Source: Promethearchaeota archaeon
GTDB lineage: Archaea > Asgardarchaeota > Lokiarchaeia > Sigynarchaeales > MK-D1
Direction of reading: 5' to 3'
Length of the DNA stretch: 7,814 bases
NCBI GenBank assembly: GCA_016839865.1
Contig: JAEOTN010000119.1
Coordinates: forward strand, 1 to 7,814
The notes under the pieces were generated by a model. That model made no database searches and was not told the origin of the DNA. It saw only the letters and a program-made list of their open reading frames with translations. Of the stretch, positions 5,628 through 7,814 are shown in pieces. Position 1 is the first letter of the stretch. Every line of letters starts with the position of its first letter. A program made the translations under genes and the position numbers.

Positions 5628-7634
5628 ATGGGACGGAACTACAGAAAGTTCTTGCCATGGATGCTAGTCATTTTATTAATCGCAAACATTACTTGTGTTA
5701 AGTTTGCAGCTGCTCAGAGCCCTCCTTTTAATGTGGGCACTGCTACTAATCCCCCCAAACTGGACCCTCAAGACCAATATGATTCTGAATCCGCTGAGAC
5801 GATTGGACAGGTCTGTGAGGGATTATTACGATATAATTATACCTCCCCCGAAATGGAAGGAATTCCTCAACTTGCTACTTCATTTGGTCATGTTGTTGGA
5901 AATGAACTCAGCGGATATAATTACACTGTTACATTACGTGATGATGTAACTTTCCATGATGGTACACCATTTAACGCATCTGCTGTAAAATGGACATTTG
6001 ACCGTATTATGTATTTTACCGTCGGGATTTGGGAAGATGGTGTCTTAATTGCAAAATCTATTGAATTAATGGAATCTGCTCCATTGTTCTCGTATAAAGG
6101 TAAGTCAATTTTGAACCATACCATAATTCAAAGTGAATTTGTTGTAACATTTGTTCTTAAGACTGTTCCCGGATTCTTTGAGAAACTTTTGGCATTCATG
6201 GCTACTCAAATCATGTTGCCTGATCCGGGTTATGTCCGAGGAGAAAAATTCGCAGAATTCTTAAGCTTGACCGACGATTTAATCGGAACTGGTCCATTCG
6301 AGTTAGTAGAATATGTATACGACAATCAAGTTGTGTTCAAAGCCTATGAAGACTACTATCTATCCCGACCAGTAGGATACATCAAAAATATGATCTACTT
6401 AATCGTACCAGATAGTGTAACTCGATCATTAGCAATTTTGAACTATGAAATCCACTGGGGTCCTGTTATTGCAGACTATGATGAGGAATTCCATGCAGAT
6501 CCAAACCTTGTTGAAATCGTGGTACCGTCCTTAGTTGTGTTCTACATCCAGATGAACATGAAAAATATACCACAAGCTGTTCGAAAAGCATCTGCATTTG
6601 CATACAACTACACTTATTTAGTGGAAAACCGTGCTGGGGGGAACATCCTGTACTTACACACTCCTATCCCTAATGGAATGTTGTACCACCACCAATGGTT
6701 CTCGGATATACCATACACGAACTTAACCTATGCTCGAGAAATAATCTTGAATGCTCCTGATGAAGGTGTAGGAGATTTTGAAGACAACGTATCAGCAAGC
6801 GGCTTAACAATTGGAAGTTCGACCGCTGAATGGCGTGCAGTAGCTGATAGTGAAAATCCATTAGGGTGGTATAACTTCACCGGATACTCTGGATTAGAAA
6901 ATCACTACGTTCAATTATCTGAGAACATGAAAGCAATCGGAATTCGCATTGACTTAGTTCCTTTGATGCCATGGGGTGTCTACTTGGATGATTACTTACA
7001 TGATGAAGAAGATAATAAGAAACTCACCTTCTCGTTCGGAGGATGGGGCCCTGACTACAACGATCCTATTTGTATGATTGAGCCATTGTATGGTAGAAAC
7101 AGTGAGGGTGGTCCAGCAAGCGCTAACTGCTTCTTGTTGAATGATCCGGTATTAAACGATTTACTTAATGAAAGTTACTTCACGACTGATATAACATATC
7201 CAACGCGTGAAGAAGTCTTCCACGATATGCAAAAACTCATAGTAACGGATTTAGTCCCATCTTTCTACATTTACCAACGTATCAGCTCAATTTCATTTAA
7301 CAGATTGTATATCGATGAAAACACCATCACCGACATGAAGAACGCCTTCAGTGATTACTACTGGTTTAACGTGGTATTTTATCCTCCACATTGTTGTTAC
7401 ACTCCGGGACCTGGGTTTTTAATTTTTTATGCATATATCATTCTAGCGATTATAGGAACATTCGTTGCTTTGTGCTATGTAATTATTAGAGCTGCTATTA
7501 AGGGTAGACAACCGGTTCAGATTAAAAAAGAAAAACCCATAGAAAAACCGAGATGCTCTGTATGCAAAGGAGATATATCTGGTGAAGTAGAACCGAGATT
7601 TTGCCCTTATTGCGGAGAAATCCTCACAAAATGA
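5628..7634 (+). CDS. ABC-type family 5 solute-binding protein with C-terminal membrane helix and cytosolic zinc ribbon
   Basis: This 668-residue protein resembles substrate-binding proteins of peptide/nickel/oligosaccharide ABC importers (SBP_bac_5). A signal peptide spans 1-29 (KFAAA, cleavage near 29-30). The mature part shows NPPKLDPQDQYDSE (41-54), VCEGLLRYN (62-70), VTLRDDVTFHDGTPFNASAVKWTFDR (101-126), GTGPFELVEYVYDNQVVFKAYEDYYL (220-245) and the IPDS-type strand before the hinge (about 258-275). FGGWGPDYNDP (470-480) belongs to the second lobe. A hydrophobic helix at about 597-621 anchors it, followed by a basic stretch and a zinc ribbon with Cys643, Cys646, Cys659 and Cys662. The lobe should face outside and the ribbon the cytosol; the signal peptide may instead remain as a second membrane anchor. 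Ligand unknown. No permease or ATPase gene follows in the remaining 180 nt, so the partner transporter is not visible. Confidence 0.9.
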   Translation: MGRNYRKFLPWMLVILLIANITCVKFAAAQSPPFNVGTATNPPKLDPQDQYDSESAETIGQVCEGLLRYNYTSPEMEGIPQLATSFGHVVGNELSGYNYTVTLRDDVTFHDGTPFNASAVKWTFDRIMYFTVGIWEDGVLIAKSIELMESAPLFSYKGKSILNHTIIQSEFVVTFVLKTVPGFFEKLLAFMATQIMLPDPGYVRGEKFAEFLSLTDDLIGTGPFELVEYVYDNQVVFKAYEDYYLSRPVGYIKNMIYLIVPDSVTRSLAILNYEIHWGPVIADYDEEFHADPNLVEIVVPSLVVFYIQMNMKNIPQAVRKASAFAYNYTYLVENRAGGNILYLHTPIPNGMLYHHQWFSDIPYTNLTYAREIILNAPDEGVGDFEDNVSASGLTIGSSTAEWRAVADSENPLGWYNFTGYSGLENHYVQLSENMKAIGIRIDLVPLMPWGVYLDDYLHDEEDNKKLTFSFGGWGPDYNDPICMIEPLYGRNSEGGPASANCFLLNDPVLNDLLNESYFTTDITYPTREEVFHDMQKLIVTDLVPSFYIYQRISSISFNRLYIDENTITDMKNAFSDYYWFNVVFYPPHCCYTPGPGFLIFYAYIILAIIGTFVALCYVIIRAAIKGRQPVQIKKEKPIEKPRCSVCKGDISGEVEPRFCPYCGEILTK

Positions 7635-7727
7635 TTATAATACTGCTTGAAATCCTTAATGATTTTTGTATGAGCCCTAAAAAGAAGTTGAATGAAGAAA
7701 GTAAAACAACTCAAAGGAAAACTGACA

Positions 7728-7736
7728 TTTTTATAC
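7728..7736 (+). promoter_or_regulatory. Possible TATA box for a gene beyond the window
   Basis: TTTTTATAC lies 94 nt after the solute-binding protein stop. Archaeal spacing would place a start site near 7760. Frames from ATGs between there and the edge close within a few codons. A GGAG at 7802-7805 before the terminal GTG (7812-7814) might belong to the next gene, but the window ends there. Confidence 0.25.
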
Positions 7737-7814
7737 ACAAGAACCCTACATAATAAGGATGAACAGTGACTTATGATACTCTCTTGAATCTTATTCTAAG
7801 TGGAGATAAGGGTG

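Noticed and set aside
7670..7753. 27-codon frame (MSPKKKLNEESKTTQRKTD...) after the solute-binding protein gene
   Set aside because: No SD site before the ATG, very short, lysine-rich composition expected from A-rich DNA, and the TATA-like box for a downstream gene lies inside it.

Overview
The window reads as AT-rich chromosomal DNA of an archaeon, most plausibly an Asgard (Lokiarchaeia- or Heimdallarchaeia-like) lineage. Three things support this. Several genes have TATA-box-like elements at archaeal spacing, combined with Shine-Dalgarno (SD) sites matching AGGAGGTGA. One surface protein ends in an IPGFP motif, a hydrophobic stretch and a basic tail, as in archaeal CTERM-type surface anchors. 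The protein families (SBBP propeller, TIR-like proteins, stand-alone E2-type acyltransferase, membrane-anchored family 5 solute-binding protein with a zinc ribbon) fit large archaeal genomes of this kind. The assignment is inference; no rRNA or other phylogenetic marker is present.

Layout. 1-825 (+) is the C-terminal part of an amidase-signature enzyme whose start lies outside the window. It converges, with a 3-bp gap, on 829-2373 (-), a secreted, membrane-anchored seven-blade SBBP beta-propeller. The 251-bp divergent region 2374-2624 holds opposing TATA-like boxes and a 66-bp nested inverted-repeat element built on the heptamer TGATACT. The (+) strand then carries 2625-3428, a protein I read as two consecutive TIR-like folds; 3590-4003, a SnoaL/NTF2-like small protein; and 4113-4316, an unrecognised 67-residue helical protein. 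Facing these on the (-) strand is a two-gene unit: 5489-4551, a stand-alone 2-oxoacid dehydrogenase E2-type catalytic domain, followed after 29 nt by a 39-residue coiled-coil microprotein (4521-4402) with a near-perfect SD site. A 138-bp divergent promoter region separates this unit from 5628-7634 (+), a family 5 peptide/oligosaccharide solute-binding protein with a signal peptide, a C-terminal membrane helix and a cytosolic zinc ribbon. The last 180 nt hold a possible TATA box but no convincing gene.

The genes do not form one obvious pathway. The best leads are the tandem TIR-like protein with the catalytic-position Glu kept only in the second unit and a complex palindrome upstream; the E2-like protein whose DHxxxDG motif has become DNDIVNG and which is apparently co-transcribed with a coiled-coil microprotein; and the solute-binding protein carrying a cytosolic zinc ribbon. 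No transposon, CRISPR array, tRNA or rRNA was seen, and no intergenic stretch exceeds 300 bases.
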